Below, in pieces: positions 8,823 through 20,800 of a stretch of 50,705 nucleotides of DNA (positions are counted from its first letter, which is position 1; every line of letters starts with the position of its first letter). A model generated the notes under the pieces. That model did no database searches. It had not been told where the DNA came from and worked only from the letters and a program-made list of their open reading frames with translations. Origin of the DNA: Mesostigma viride. Lineage: Eukaryota > Streptophyta > Mesostigmatophyceae > Mesostigmatales > Mesostigmataceae. The position numbers and the translations under genes are program-made. The stretch is from the NCBI GenBank assembly GCA_009746045.1, contig RPFO01002256.1:1-50705 (forward strand), in the 5' to 3' direction.

Positions 8823-9500
8823 CGGCCGTGACATGTCTTGACACATCATTTTTTTACTTTTCCTACTACGCAAGTAGTAAGGCAAGCACATGGCAAAATA
8901 AAATATTGATGAGGAGGCGAATGAGGTAACCTTCCATTCTCCTTTCTCGCAGCTGTAAATGGGACGCACCAACGCCACAAAGGACGGGTGATCATGGGTG
9001 CCGCTGGCTGCCCTCACACAAGCGAGTCCGAGGATGACAAGCCGCACAGCGGTGTTGCCCGTGGGAGTGGCACGCAGGTCACGCATTAGGTCATCATCCG
9101 CATGACTGCAGATGTCACCGATGGAGAACGACGTCCCCTTGGCGGTCACTGCTACCAGAGCTAGCCTTTTTGCACGAAACATACAGCAACGTCACCCACA
9201 TCTGTTCGGTGCTGCCCCTTGGCACAAGCTCTACAAACAGGTCGTGGACCGGCTGGATCGCATAGTATCTCCGCACATCTGAACCCTGTGATGCCAGATC
9301 TCCTTTGCGGCCGTTCCGAGCTTGGCACTGGATTCGTTGTCCACATCGTCGCGTCGCTGCCGCAACACGATGTTTTCTGGCATCCGCGGGCTTTTGGTTC
9401 CCGCCGCACATTTGAAAGTGCTGTCCTCCGGCTTTTTGCCTTTGCACCGTGTGCAGTTCTTGGACGTTTGGAATCATGGCATGGCTAACGTGATGACTGA
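8823..9500 (-). pseudogene. Coding-like remnant with Cys motif, unknown product
   Basis: The minus strand between about 9480 and 8900 shows protein-like composition but no single long frame. One frame gives NCTRCKGKKPEDSTFKC, a C-x2-C plus Cys arrangement suggestive of a small zinc-binding module, followed by a charged segment with PENIVLRQRRDDVDNESS. Other frames give QPVHDLFVELVPRG and, further on, GNTAVRLVILGLACVRA. At least two shifts would be needed to join them. It could be a decayed transposase C-terminus or a multi-exon gene; I do not recognise it. The N-terminal boundary lies near the 264-bp repeat at 9577. Confidence 0.3.
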
Positions 9501-9576
9501 CTAGCTAGACCTTTTCAGTGGTTTTCCATTTGCGGGTATTTCCTCGTAAATGGTGGGAAAGCGATCGCAGCAATGG

Positions 9577-9840
9577 TGCTCACCACTAGACACTCCCGGC
9601 CAGTTAGGCTCGAAACACACGCCCTGATCAAGCATGCTGTTTCCGGCCCCACCGTCTAGGTCATCTAGTCGCTCCACACGTAAGCCAGCCATAATTTCAA
9701 TGCACAAGGATACACATTTCCATCACCATTCATCTTCATCATCCTGAACGACTCGAAAACGCGGAAAAGATAACGGCAGGCTCGAGCTACCATGGTCCGG
9801 ATTCTCCCGATTTCTGGCCTGCGCTGGTTGTCTCTTTGAT
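9577..9840. repeat. 264-bp dispersed repeat, copy 1
   Basis: Nearly identical to 22950-23213 in the same orientation, from CACTAGACACTCCCGGCCAG to GCTGGTTGTCTCTTTGAT. Only a few substitutions separate the copies, so the duplication is recent. The right end carries the shorter dispersed repeat also found at 4783 and 13878. Confidence 0.9.
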
Positions 9841-10208
9841 ACAGCGGAGGCCAGTCACTCTTGGTGTCTAGTTGGGCCAGGAAATCCTTTTCATCAGGCA
9901 GCGTGTAGAACTTGTGAGCTCGTGTGATGTTGTGCTCTGGAACGGTTATCTGAGGAATTAATACCGTTGATGAACCTGCTGTTGGTTGGAAAACCCTTGC
10001 CCACGTCGAGCATGTGAAGCACAACTGGCTTGGCCGCAGTAGCACCCCGGGATGCAATCGAGAGGCTGCCGGCTCCCTTCAACGAGCACCCCCAAATATC
10101 CCAGATACTTGACAAGGCACTTGTGCGGAACTGGGTCCGATGGTGCCTGTTGCAATTCAAGAGCAATAGCACAAGCAATGTCATGATTCCAAACGCCAAG
10201 AACTGCAC
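9841..10208 (-). pseudogene. Coding-like remnant, unknown product
   Basis: One minus-strand frame reads PSDPVPHKCLVKYLGYLGVL and later becomes Cys-rich; another frame gives the well-formed stretch ITRAHKFYTLPDEKDFLAQL just before the 264-bp repeat. The two are in different frames, so an intron or a frameshift separates them. There is no recognisable domain. The 83-bp tandem repeat at 10151-10486 begins inside its upstream end. Confidence 0.3.
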
Positions 10209-10486
10209 TTATTGTAATATTCCTTCAAATGGTAAAATGCAATTCAAGAGCAATAGCACAAGCAATGTCATGATTCCAAACGCCAAGAACTGCACTTATT
10301 GTAATATTCCTTTGGTAAAATGCAATTCAAGAGCAATAGCACAAGCAATGTCATGATTCCAAACGCCAAGAACTGCACTTATTGTAATATTCCTTTGGTA
10401 AAATGCAATTCAAGAGCAATAGCACAAGCAATGTCATGATTCCAAACGCCAAGAACTGCACTTATTGTAATATTCCTTTGGTAAAA
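10151..10486. repeat. 83-bp tandem repeat, four units
   Basis: Units begin TGCAATTCAAGAGCAATAGC at 10151, 10238, 10321 and 10404; the first is 87 bp because of a 4-base addition and the others are 83 bp. Units are nearly identical, indicating recent expansion. There are no spacers, so this is not a CRISPR array. Confidence 0.95.
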
Positions 10487-10832
10487 TAACAGCCGGATTT
10501 CCCCTGTCATAAATTTACGTATACCTGAGATTTCCCAGCTGTTTGGTCGGCTTCATCATCCGAAGCACCAGAGGCAAGTATTCTCTCAAGTTCCTTTACT
10601 GCGCCCCTGACATACACGGTCGCTTGCATTTTCTTCCTTTCTTCATCATCTACTACCTGTCACGGATACAGGGCATGTATCCATTGTCTGGTTCTCTTGG
10701 CAAGACAGCCCCGGTGGTTCAGGGCCGGGATCCATTGTGTCCGGTGGGGCTACAGTTTGCTACTGCGCGTCCTTTTCCATCGCTGGTGCTTTCCGATATA
10801 TCCAGTACAAATGGTGGTGGCACGGAGTACAA

Positions 10833-11115
10833 AATTAATGGTGGTTCCACGCCGCCACCGGTGGAGTTCAATTTGGTGGTGGCACGGTGGCACGGCCGTG
10901 CCACCGGTGGCACGGTGGAGTACAATTTGGTGGTGGCACGGTGGCACGGCCAGTGATTGGCCCGTTGCTGATTTGCTGACATGCAGCCTAGTAAAAATTG
11001 GCCGCAAATCTTGTGCCCACGTGCCACCGGACGAATGCGGACCACCAGTTCCCTTTGTAACCGTGCCACCACCAAATTGTACTCCACCGGTGGCGGCGTG
11101 CCACCACCATTAATT
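10833..11115. mobile_element. 283-bp MITE with 55-bp terminal inverted repeats
   Basis: The left arm 10833-10887 (AATTAATGGTGG...GGCACGG) and the right arm 11061-11115 are inverted copies with few differences. A TTAA tetranucleotide sits two bases inside each end. The arms contain the CCACCGGTGGAGTACAATTT block, and related text occurs at 6138-6165. The centre contains additional GTGCCACC motifs that can pair with one another. No coding potential. Confidence 0.75.
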
Positions 11116-12299
11116 GGCGTCAGGCTTGGCAGACCCATACTTCGTATACATCTGGGTTTGCCCGAACTTCATGTTTAATGCAGGCTTTGTGGACTCTAAA
11201 GACGCCCACGATGTTGGGGCTTTTATCAGCCTCTGGACATGCACAAACTGCGGTCAGCAGCTAGGTGAATGCCGGAACGACTTTCTGCGGCGGGGTGTGC
11301 GAAACAGACATCAAGCGCAAGGCAGACATGGATACCTCCGAGCGGTATGTTCCCATACTCATATCTACTAAGGGGCGAATTCACTCCTTGTTGAAGCTCT
11401 GACCTTGTCACGGATGAATATGTTACCAGTTCCCCATCTCCGGAGTTTCTCTTTTGGTCATCTTCTTATCTTACGGGAAGTGCGTCATGAATCGTATAGC
11501 GAGCTACGGTTTCATGGCGAGCCTTTTCTTCACATCAGCGACGTACAGGTTACCTTAGAGGCTAGGGATGTCAAGGAATTCTTCACACGGATATTAGGAA
11601 GGTTGCATGATGGACTGCGGGCAAGATATTACGGGCTGGCTGGCAGCCTTGCAGCGCTATTGCCGCCGATGGCAATGATTTGCAGGCAGGGCTATGGATC
11701 ACCAAGCTGTTGCTTCGCTCTAGTTGTACATGCTGCAATTTATTGGCATTGTGCTCACGGCAAGTAATTTTGCATGACATGGTTGACCACGAAGATTGAT
11801 GGAAAACCCAGAAGCAATTGGTTGCTTTCTTGGATGCTTGATGGCTACATTTACATGCTTGTGAGTCCATAACACCCACTGCATACGTGCCCACCAATGA
11901 TCTCTAAGCTGAAAGCATCTGCCTTCAACAAGCATCTTAAGACATGCATGCACATGAGAACTGTCATGGTTTGTGGAGAGGGTGGTATATTGCGTGAGAG
12001 CGGAGAGAGGACAGTGGCCGGGCAGGCCAGCTACCTGTGCTGCCACACGGCCGGGCGGCAAACACTGATGCACAAGCTGCCTTGCACGCCAGCACCCAAG
12101 CTGCCTTACACGCCAGCACCCAAGCTGCCTTCACACCCCTGAATGATGAGCAGAGGGCATCCTGGACGGCCGCATCCATGCTGCCAGTTCATGCAGTTCA
12201 GGCTGTGCGTGCTTGCCAAGGGCACGGGTGGATGAGCCAATGGCGGGCTGTTATTACGCACGCTGCAACCAGCGCCAATGAAGCAACCCAAGCCTGCCC
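11116..12299. other. No gene recognised
   Basis: About 1.2 kb with overlapping short frames on both strands. The longest (11405-11767 plus, 11720-12073 minus) have no domain and look random. A short tandem repeat of about 26 bases (CCAGCACCCAAGCTGCCTT) occurs at 12075-12130. Confidence 0.5.
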
Positions 12300-12375
12300 A
12301 GTTATATACATCGATTCCTGCGGAGTCGAGACTAAGCGCTTAGTATCGATTCCGCAGGAATCGATGTATATAACT
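12300..12375. repeat. 76-bp near-perfect palindrome
   Basis: Axis between 12337 and 12338 (centre AAGCGCTT). Thirty-six of 38 pairs match; the mismatches are 12325/12350 and 12330/12345. It ends TATATAACT and is followed after 28 bases by a perfect tRNA B-box motif. Confidence 0.95.
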
Positions 12376-12604
12376 AAGACTGTTGCGAAACGCCGGCATC
12401 CCGGGTTCGAATCCCGCTAGGATCGTTCCGGGGGTGGATTTTTTGCCTAGAAATGCGAATAACGTTGCGGACGCTAATCGTTCGGCCTAATGTGCTATGT
12501 TAATCGAAAAAGGCAAGTGCTCTCCGCTGACTAGGCGGAGTACTAGCGCTAGCTATTCGACTGATATGATGTGCTCAACCGGCTAATCATCTGTGTTGTT
12601 CGAC
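12376..12604 (+). other. tRNA-3'-half-like segment beside the palindrome
   Basis: GGTTCGAATCC at 12404-12414 is an exact B box inside a four-base-pair T-arm (GCCC-type stem), followed by TAGGATC that could serve as a 3' acceptor strand. The complementary 5' acceptor (GATCCTA) is not present upstream; its place is taken by the 76-bp palindrome. A weak A-box-like stretch (TAACTAAGACTG) spans the palindrome edge. T-runs follow at 12440. It resembles the head of a tRNA-derived SINE or a tRNA gene cut by the palindrome; it is not an intact tRNA. Confidence 0.4.
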
Positions 12605-13684
12605 GTCGCCCAACTCTGGCTAGACAGCTTATCACTGGAAGCGCGGGCGATGGGGCTTATGATCAGCAAGAAAACGGAGGTCATGGCCATCGGCTTCCCT
12701 GCTGGGATAGCCCCACCCACCGCCTCCTCTTGCTGGACAGCAGCCCCGTCGCCCCGGCAACTCGCTTCAAGCTCCTTGGCAGCTGGCTTTCCCCCACAGC
12801 CGACAACATCAACACCCGCATTGGCCAGGCCTGGGCAGCCCTCCGCCGCCTCGACAGGTTCTGGACCTGCCGCTACCTGAGTGAGCGACGCAAGCGCATT
12901 CTGTTCAAGGCCCTTGTCCTCAGCATCCTCCATTACGGCTGCGAGGCGTGGACCCTGGACCAGGCGCTGAGCCAGCAGCTTGACGGCACTCGAATGCTCC
13001 GTCATATCCTCGGCGTCCGCTACCAAGAACGCCGCACCCGGGCCGAGCTCTACTGCGAGCTCCCTCTTGTCACCCATACCATCCGACACCGCCGCCTCCT
13101 CTTTGCCGGCCATCTTGCCCGCACAGACCAGGTGAATACTGATGTGGGCCCTGCCGGGGGGCTTAAGACGGGCCAACCAGGTAGACACCTCCTCCTACGG
13201 CAGGGTCCCCTTGTCCCATCGCAACCCACTGGCAAACTTGCATGCGCGCGCCCGGCACCGGTGTGGCGCGACCCGGACCTAAGTGACACAACTGCTTGAA
13301 GATGCAGGGCTTCTGGGACTATCCGTACTCCGCGCCCGCATGATTGACAAGGAGAAATGGGCTGCCATCTGCGATAAGCACCTTCCTGAGGGGTATGCTC
13401 CTGTTTCTTCCCCACGGGCCCCGCGGCGCGTTGCTAGCCAGGGTAGAAGTCCGCAGGTGGAGGTTATTGGCCCTGAGGATAGCCGCTACACTACCGCCTC
13501 GTCTGCCATTACAGTAGAGGACAGCTCGGATGAGGGTTACATCCCCATCTAGTGCTTATAATGGTTGGGGAATGATGCAGACGATATTTGTTTCAACTTT
13601 TGTGTAATTATTTTTTCTAATGAGATTAGCATAGTACTCCGTGGCATGCCTTTGTGCATGACACGCAAGTACTTAATTACTTAC
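12605..13684 (+). mobile_element. LINE-A copy 3, 5'-truncated, ORF2 C-terminal half
   Basis: The copy starts within ORF2 just after the reverse-transcriptase catalytic segment (at QLWLDSLSLEARAMGLMISK) and runs through the thumb-like region, TRMLRHILGVRYQERR, the RHRRLLFAGHLARTD motif (matching the RR..GH..R.. signature near LINE ORF2 C-termini) and the acidic end (SSAITVEDSSDE, stop near 13552). Three frames are needed, with shifts near 12740 and 13270. The 3' UTR and a degenerate TTAC tail end the copy near 13684. The upstream border abuts the tRNA-like segment. No intact protein is encoded. Confidence 0.85.
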
Positions 13685-13746
13685 ATCATGCAGGCGCGGA
13701 ACACTAGCTTCCCTTACGGCCATTAAAGCTGATAACACTCGACAAT

Positions 13747-13839
13747 GATGCAGACGATATTTGTGTAATTATCTTAATGAGATTAGCATAGTACTCCGTG
13801 GCATGCCTCTGCGCATGACACGCAAGTACTTACTTACTT
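13747..13839 (+). mobile_element. LINE-A copy 4, 93-bp 3' end with target duplication
   Basis: Only the last 3' UTR and the (TTAC)n tail remain. It is flanked by ACTCGACAAT at 13737-13746 and 13840-13849, a clean 10-bp target-site duplication that proves independent insertion. Confidence 0.9.
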
Positions 13840-13849
13840 ACTCGACAAT

Positions 13850-14813
13850 CACACCCGTAGGCATCCATTATACTTCATCAAGGAGACAATTAGCGCAGGC
13901 CAGAAATCCATTATATTTTATTCATCCCCACAGAAATTCAGGTCGGACCCCCCCTGCCGATGGTAAAGAAAAAAAAGCCCGCGACATTGTAGATCGCAAC
14001 CATCCTGCCATAAAACAGAATCAGTAACTAATCTTCTCCAACAATCGAGCATTTTTTCTGCCTTCCGTGCGCCAGATTTGTCACGTTTCGTCTAAAAGCA
14101 GTCGCCATGGCCGCTTCCGCAAGGGGTGCGCGCACCGTGCACCCACTTTTCACGGTACGGAGGGAACCGCGGAATCTTTTTGGCGCGAAAAAAATTCCCC
14201 TTAAAACATCAAAGGCGGTCCACGGCTTCCCATCGGGGACTTGGCATATCTGCTTTGAAACCAGAACAACGCACATGGAAAAAAAAACAAAAAAAAGAAG
14301 TGCATTACATGACACCAGCAGTTAACAATTGATACCATCTGTAAACCACACGTCCAGGCCAGCCTGCCGAACTCAAAACACAAGACACGTGCTCAGAGGC
14401 TCAATGCATCTCGGCATAAAACCATCAATACGTGCCAAGATGTAGGCGTAGGCATATTGACAATCATATATATAATTACTTACAGCAGAGTGAAATCACT
14501 CAAACCAAAGCAAACGCCCAGCTATAAACCTATATACAGAGCCATGTCAAAGCCTTATATATAACAGCCTAAGCGGCTATACATGAACAACCAGTACAGG
14601 CCTGTCATTTCCAAGTGTCCACGCACTATCAAAGACATGCATGGCGATTGGGTCATCTTATATTACACAGAGAGCGTTGGGATATATCCAAGCCATGCTG
14701 TTGGCAGCAACCCCGCAGCCCTCCACTGGAGGCGCACAACACTAATCGCAAGCAACAGCTACTCTTCATGGCTGACTAGCTGGCTGATGTAGAAACTCGC
14801 TGACGGCAGCCAC
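13850..14813. other. Intergenic, downstream of the RRM gene
   Basis: Contains the truncated dispersed repeat (13878-13911) and repeat R (14100-14205). The rest is unremarkable A+T-rich sequence that probably includes the 3' UTR of the minus-strand RRM gene (stop at 14814-14816). No consensus polyadenylation signal stands out. Confidence 0.5.
14100..14205 (-). repeat. Dispersed repeat R, copy 1
   Basis: The reverse complement of this segment matches 22445-22545 with moderate divergence: CGCGCC plus A-run, CCGTACCRTGAAAA, GTGCGCGCAC and GGCCATGGCGA blocks in the same order. Confidence 0.65.
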
Positions 14814-17800
14814 TCACTCGACGCGCAGCCCCCGCAGGACAGCTGGCAGGTTGTGCGGGTTCTGCAGAAGGTTCATTGCCTGCGTGGAGCACGCCACGTC
14901 CTGCAAGCCACGAGGGCAGGGGTGGCAACAGGGGACTTGCACCAAAAGAGGCGGGACATCAGCGCTTGGGAAAAGGGGCGGGAGCCAGGGAGGCGGAGAG
15001 AACTGAGGGCCAGGCACATGGGGGTGAAGGGTCACAAGGGTCGACTTAGTGCAAACGTGGGGCGAGCAAATCTTTCTGTGTGACCATCCGCACAGGATGG
15101 GGGAAAAAATGTCCAGGAGCCCGGCTCCTGACCGCTAGTCCGCTAGCCACGATGCTGATCACAAGATCTACACGGCACAGACACTCTAGCGACCCAGACG
15201 TTGAGGAACCGGGGCACAAGGGCGGCATGGCGAGGGCATGGGCGTGGCGAGAGACCACCATGGGCGGGTCTCCGCGTGAACCGCTGGAACCCAACGCCAG
15301 GGGACAGGGAGCCAGCATTCCGCACGCTTCGGCCTGGTGCATCTTGCGCACATCATCGGACTGGCCCGACCGGTTTGCCCGGGATGTACACACACATCTT
15401 GCGCACATCGGCAGAGGGGAGGGCGGGATCCTCCCCGCGTACACATGCTTCCCACACAAGAAGGAAGGAACGCAAGCCGCCGACATCCAGCGTGCATCTG
15501 GGTTTGTGTGGTTCCGCATGGCACCGGCGACTCATCGTGCCACACTACCACCCCACCCTCAGCTGTGCTGCATTCCTGCCGCATGGCTTCATACATGGCC
15601 TGAGGGAGCAAGCTGCGACATTTGCTGACGCTTCCAGACATGCCTCCAAGGAAGGAGAAGCTGGCCACCATATTACAAGATGGTCTGACCGTCAACAAGG
15701 TATAACTTTCTGCAATGCCAGCTCATGGAACAATCATGCGCGTAAAAAGCTCTAGCGTAGGCAGAGATCGCCACGAGCAGGCTAGACCGGTGCCTCCCAT
15801 GACTGGTTTCAAAATAAAGGCGACCAAGGAGGAAAGGCTATGTAACCTCTCCACAACAAGTACTGCGACGCGGCTATGCCTGAGACCACGCCACGGCCAG
15901 CTAGCCCCTGTCCGACCACAGCGAATGATTTGGTAGGGAGCAGCCCCTTCCATGTTTTCGTAGACACCAGAATCATACAAAATTTCCCCCACATCACCCT
16001 TATTTGTTTCTGTCGACACAGCTTTGCCAGAGCTGTGGCGGACGAAGTTGAGAACACGTGCGCTTGCCTTACAAGCAAGTAGCGACCCCTGGCAACATAG
16101 ACAGCCACCCAAGTCCCCACGAGCACTGTTGGCCTTGAACATGCCCGCGCGTGCACGGCAAGTTCAAGGGATGTATGAATGGCAGATACAAGCGCAACGG
16201 CCCGCGCGCGCACGGCCGGTCACGCACCGCAAACTCGACGAATGCGCTCGTGTCCCGCCCCTTGTTCGTCAGCTTGAGCCGCTGGAAGCCTTGCATGCTG
16301 CACCGCGTCCGCGAATAGGAGCAATAGGGCCAGCAAGTACGGTTATCGCCAATAAGAGCAATAGGGCCAACAAGTAGGTTTATCGCCAATAAGAGCAGTA
16401 GGGCCAGCAAGTACGGTTATCGCCAATAAGAGCAATAGGGCCAACAAGTACGGTTGTCGCCAATAAGAGCAATAGGGCCAACAAGTAGGGTTATCGCCAC
16501 GACTCATGGTGCCGTGTGCACACACAGGGTTGGTACCCATTATCTACCTGGGACGTCCAGAAACAGGGCACAAAGCCATGAATATCACCAAAACCGGGAC
16601 GAATATCATGTAAACACCACACACACTAACTGCCAAAAGCAAGTGGGAAGAGCTGCCCACGGAGCTGCACACAACCGGACCAGGGGGGGGGGATATAATC
16701 GGCGCCGCTAGGACAGACGACACCACAAAAAACTGAGGGGGAAGGGATAGTGAAAAATAGGTAAGCAGTTGGGAAAAAAGGTTCATAGAAAGTGCGAGAA
16801 CGATGAGGAGACCAACGGCCGCATGAGACCACCACCACCACTGGGCATACCGGGCACCCCGCGGTATTCTGGCACCTCCACGGCTGATGGAACCCGCGGT
16901 ATTCTGGCACCTCCACGGCTGATGTGCACATGCCCCCTGTCACCGAGCCAACGGCACCACTTGAACGGTGCGCCGCGTGCAGGCGCCCCCCCCCACCCCA
17001 TTTGCCCTTCTAACTCATGGCCAGCCGTGGGTACCGCCGCATCTCCCATCCTCTCACACTCCCTCACAGCGCCTCACAGCGCCTCACTCCCCCACTATAC
17101 AGCGCTCCCTGTCCCCCCCCCCCACACACCCACCCAGCACACACCGGGCAAAGGCGTCGTGGACCGTGGCCTCCGACACCCCCGCGCTCAGGTTGGCCAC
17201 AAACAGGGTGTTGCACGGAAGTGGGGCGTTCATGCCCTGGACATGAAGGGCATGAAAGGACATGAAGGGCACGCAGGGCGAGGGCAGGGAGGGGAAGGGG
17301 CCGGGGGGGGGGGAGGGGGGGAAAGGAAAAAAGAATGCTTGTCAGTACACAAAGCCAAATAATTTCTCCAGGAAAAAAAGATACCATTGCCAGTGGCCAA
17401 CGGTCCCATAAGATGTGTCGGGTGCCCACAAACTTCTCCCGTACTCTGGGATGGGCATGCCTACAGTGCCCACGCACCATGACCAGTGCCTGAGGCTGCA
17501 GCCATTGTCACCGTATTTGGTACCGGGGCTGCACTTGACCCCGATATGCCAGGCTTGAGGATAGGGCCAAAGGATGGGGATCCCTCGGCCCATGTTTGGG
17601 TGGGTGCAGCGAACCAAACCTGACACGTCCGTTCCACGCATGCAAGATTGTGACGCTAAGACAATGTCTCAAGTCACCATGACATGGACACAAAGCCCCC
17701 CACCCCAACCTGCCACCATGGTGCAGCACACGCACTCACCCCGCTGAAACCGCCAAAGCCACCCGGCGCGTTCCCGCTGCATCCCCACCCATGCCCACCG

Positions 17801-20800
17801 CCGCCGGAAACACGAAAGGAGGCCACCGCAATGAGTCAGCCGCAGCAAGTCAGAATGCAGAGGGCAAGCAAGAGCCCCAGACCGCTACACAAACCATCTC
17901 ATGCCTCAACGGCTGCCTGCCGGGCGGGGCCTGCCTGCCATCAGGTCCACTGCTCACAAGGGGTAGGTACTCCGTTCGGTGGTAGAGGGTCATATTTCTG
18001 GAAAAAGTTTTGTATGGCGCACAGGGAAACCAGTGATATATCGTTGGCAGTGGTCTCTAAGAAGGGTATATATTTGGTGTTTACTGTAGCTCACAGTTCA
18101 TCCGCAAAGAGACTAAAATCTGCTTTCTGCACGCAACACTTGGGCTACATGGAAGCGAAGGAAATGTCTGCTTGCACGTGCCCATTACAGGCCACCCCGG
18201 ATAATCAACATTGCAGCCACCCCCACCACCCCATTTGGCTTACACGTGCCTGGTGCGGCAGCCAAGCAGAGGTTCCAGACAGCAGACAACGTTCCTGCCC
18301 GAAATGACTGTGGATGGGCACTATGCTCACCTTTGCCATTAGGGTACCTAACGGCTGTGTAAAAGTACCTAATGGCGTCTGCAAACAGGCAGTGTGCTCG
18401 CAGCCTGGACCAATGAGCAACCCTGTACTATGACAAACAAGCGTAGATGCTAGCGGTTCCAACACCACAGCCAACCGACGACCCATCGACACGCCTGGTC
18501 TCGACCCCAACCCCACCCCCGACTCCCCCATCGATCCGCAACCTTCTTCCCAGACCACTAACTGCTGCCCGAATCCCCAACCTCCTGAAACAAAACCTAC
18601 GGCAGCCTTCTCCTCCCTCGCAGGGCAGAAAGCATTTTGACACGGTCAGCTCCTCACTAAGATTGCCTGCCTGGCACTTTACAACAACACTATACCAATA
18701 AAATCAGACTGCGTCACGCTTGACACCCCTTCTTCTCCCAGAAAAAGACGCGAGAAAAGCGCTTGGGCACGCGCACCCAAGCATGCTGCATCCACCAAAT
18801 CCATCCCTCTAGCCTGTCATGATGGGTTGGGCAGCGCCAGCACAAAACCATTTCCGGGCCAGGTTTCCCCCCACGCCACGCCCCAAGCAGGCAAAGCCAC
18901 AAACTCCATCAGCACCCCACCCTGCCACATGCGTGCATGCACCCGCGGCCTAACAAACCCGCGCGTGCACTCCCACCCTAACCATAGCGTGTGTGCACCT
19001 TGGCATGTTCCACAGGTTGGGCTCAAAGCCCCCCGTGGCCAAGGGCAGGCCACCCAGGGGGTTGAAGGGGGCGCCTGCGCGCGTGCACCGTGCCATGCCG
19101 TGGTGCCATGGATTCGAGCCCCCGCACGTGGAATTAGGTGGCACTTAGTGGCATTTGGTGGCAGACCGTGGCATTTATTGGCAATGCGTGACGCCCCGTG
19201 GCATATCGTGGCGTGGGCATGCGTGCCCGTACACACGTGCCCCCCGGACAGGCAGGGGCCCAACCCCAACCCGTGCGTGACATGTGGATTGTTGACACGA
19301 GCCGCCGTATGCGTGGACCATGGCCGGGTGGTAGGTGCGCAGTCCCCCGTTTGTGCACGCCCCGCATGCCCGCATATGCGATAGAGCGCATCCATCCATG
19401 CGGGGCAAGACGTGCGGCTCCCCGCCCAACACGCCAGGTGCCGTGCCGTGCCGTGCCGCGAAACATGGATGACGTGTGGACGTGCGTTTTACGTTGTGGA
19501 GCAGGGGGAGATGTACATGCGTGTGTGTGTGCATGCGTGCGTGTGTGTGGGTGTGTGGGTGTGGGTATAGGTGGGAACAGATGCACATGGGTGTGTGCAG
19601 GTGTGTATGTGCATAATAACGTGCTTCGGTTAGTGCAGGGACATGACATAGAATGTTGGCATTTCTGGTAGGGGACTCATGAGCAACTACAAGGCCAGCT
19701 TATCCATACAAAGACCTGGGCCATGTGTGTGATGTCTATATTTAGTGAGCCTGCGTGCATGGGGGAAGCTGGCCTTTGCCTCAAACACGCGCAGGTGGAA
19801 GGGGGTAGTGCCGGAGAACGAAAAAGAGGTGGGAGAACCAAGAGGGAGAAGGGAGGGAGGAAAAAGGACGCGGAAAAGGCGTGGGGAAAGGGGACGAAAA
19901 CACAACAAGGAGAGTACGCGTGCGCACATCTGTGCACGCTGCACGCATGCGGGTGATTCGGTGCCTGTGCGTACCAAGACGGGATCGTCCATGCCAGCAT
20001 TACGCGCACTGCACGACTAGGCCATTGTAGGTACTTGGTACAACGACAAGGTACGAATAGCGCCCGGAGCGCTTGGGACACCTGGCGAAGCTGATGATAA
20101 CCAAGTCGCTATCATTTGATACTAGTGGCGATCTACCCACACAGCGCTGCAACGTAGGCAAAATAGGCCAGTAGAAAAATCCTGCGAACATTCAAATGAG
20201 TGAGCAGCCCCGTCGCGGGTCCATGGCCTTCCCCGCAGCATTAGGAGACAGGCCACGAATGCCAAATACGCTCACGCGGAGTCAACCGAGTGGCAGGAAA
20301 ATGGCAGCTGCTGATGCCAAAGGGGGTCAACGGACCGATATTGGGAACACCATACCTGGGAAGGCGTCAGATGCAACTTGCCCAGGGAGCAAGCCGCCTG
20401 GCCGACCCCTCTTTGCCATCCCCCCTGCAAGATGTGGATTCGCAAGCGTACAGCAAAATGAAGGCAGAATAAAGGCAGAATGAAGGCAGTGGTGTGGGCA
20501 CGGTTGAGAGTGGGTCGACGGACAATAAATTAATTGATATACCTCTACCTCTACAGCATGGAAGCATTAGGCTGTGAAGGACCATAGGAACATCGCTAGA
20601 GACCATTATGATAACTCAAAGCCTTCTGCACGCCTGAATGCCTCCCAGCAACCAGACGTATGGATGCACACACAGGCAAACAATCTACAAGAGTAAGCTC
20701 AGACAGTCCAGGAGCCACCAGGTTTTGTAGGCTGACAACGCCATTTACTGAGCTATCCACATGCCTACCATGAACACGTAGTAGTATGAATGGAAATGGT

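Noticed and set aside
10151-10486. CRISPR-like array
   Set aside because: Four contiguous 83-bp units with no spacers, in a eukaryotic context.
12376-12425. Intact tRNA gene
   Set aside because: B box and partial T-arm only; no D-arm, no anticodon arm that pairs and no 5' acceptor strand.
12583-13188. 201-residue minus-strand frame
   Set aside because: Antisense of the LINE-A ORF2 remnant; the sense frame matches other copies and carries the LINE motifs.
15080-15755. Overlapping 180-residue plus-strand frames and 140-170-residue minus-strand frames
   Set aside because: All lie in the last intron (14901-16227) of the RRM gene, overlap one another on both strands and show no domain.
18827-19649. 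Long frames on both strands, 137-192 residues
   Set aside because: GC-rich intron shadows; only the 76-bp exon at 18999-19074 in the middle fits the RRM gene by splice sites and phase.
20196-20483. 95-residue plus-strand frame
   Set aside because: Lies in intron 3 of the RRM gene, on the other strand, with no domain.
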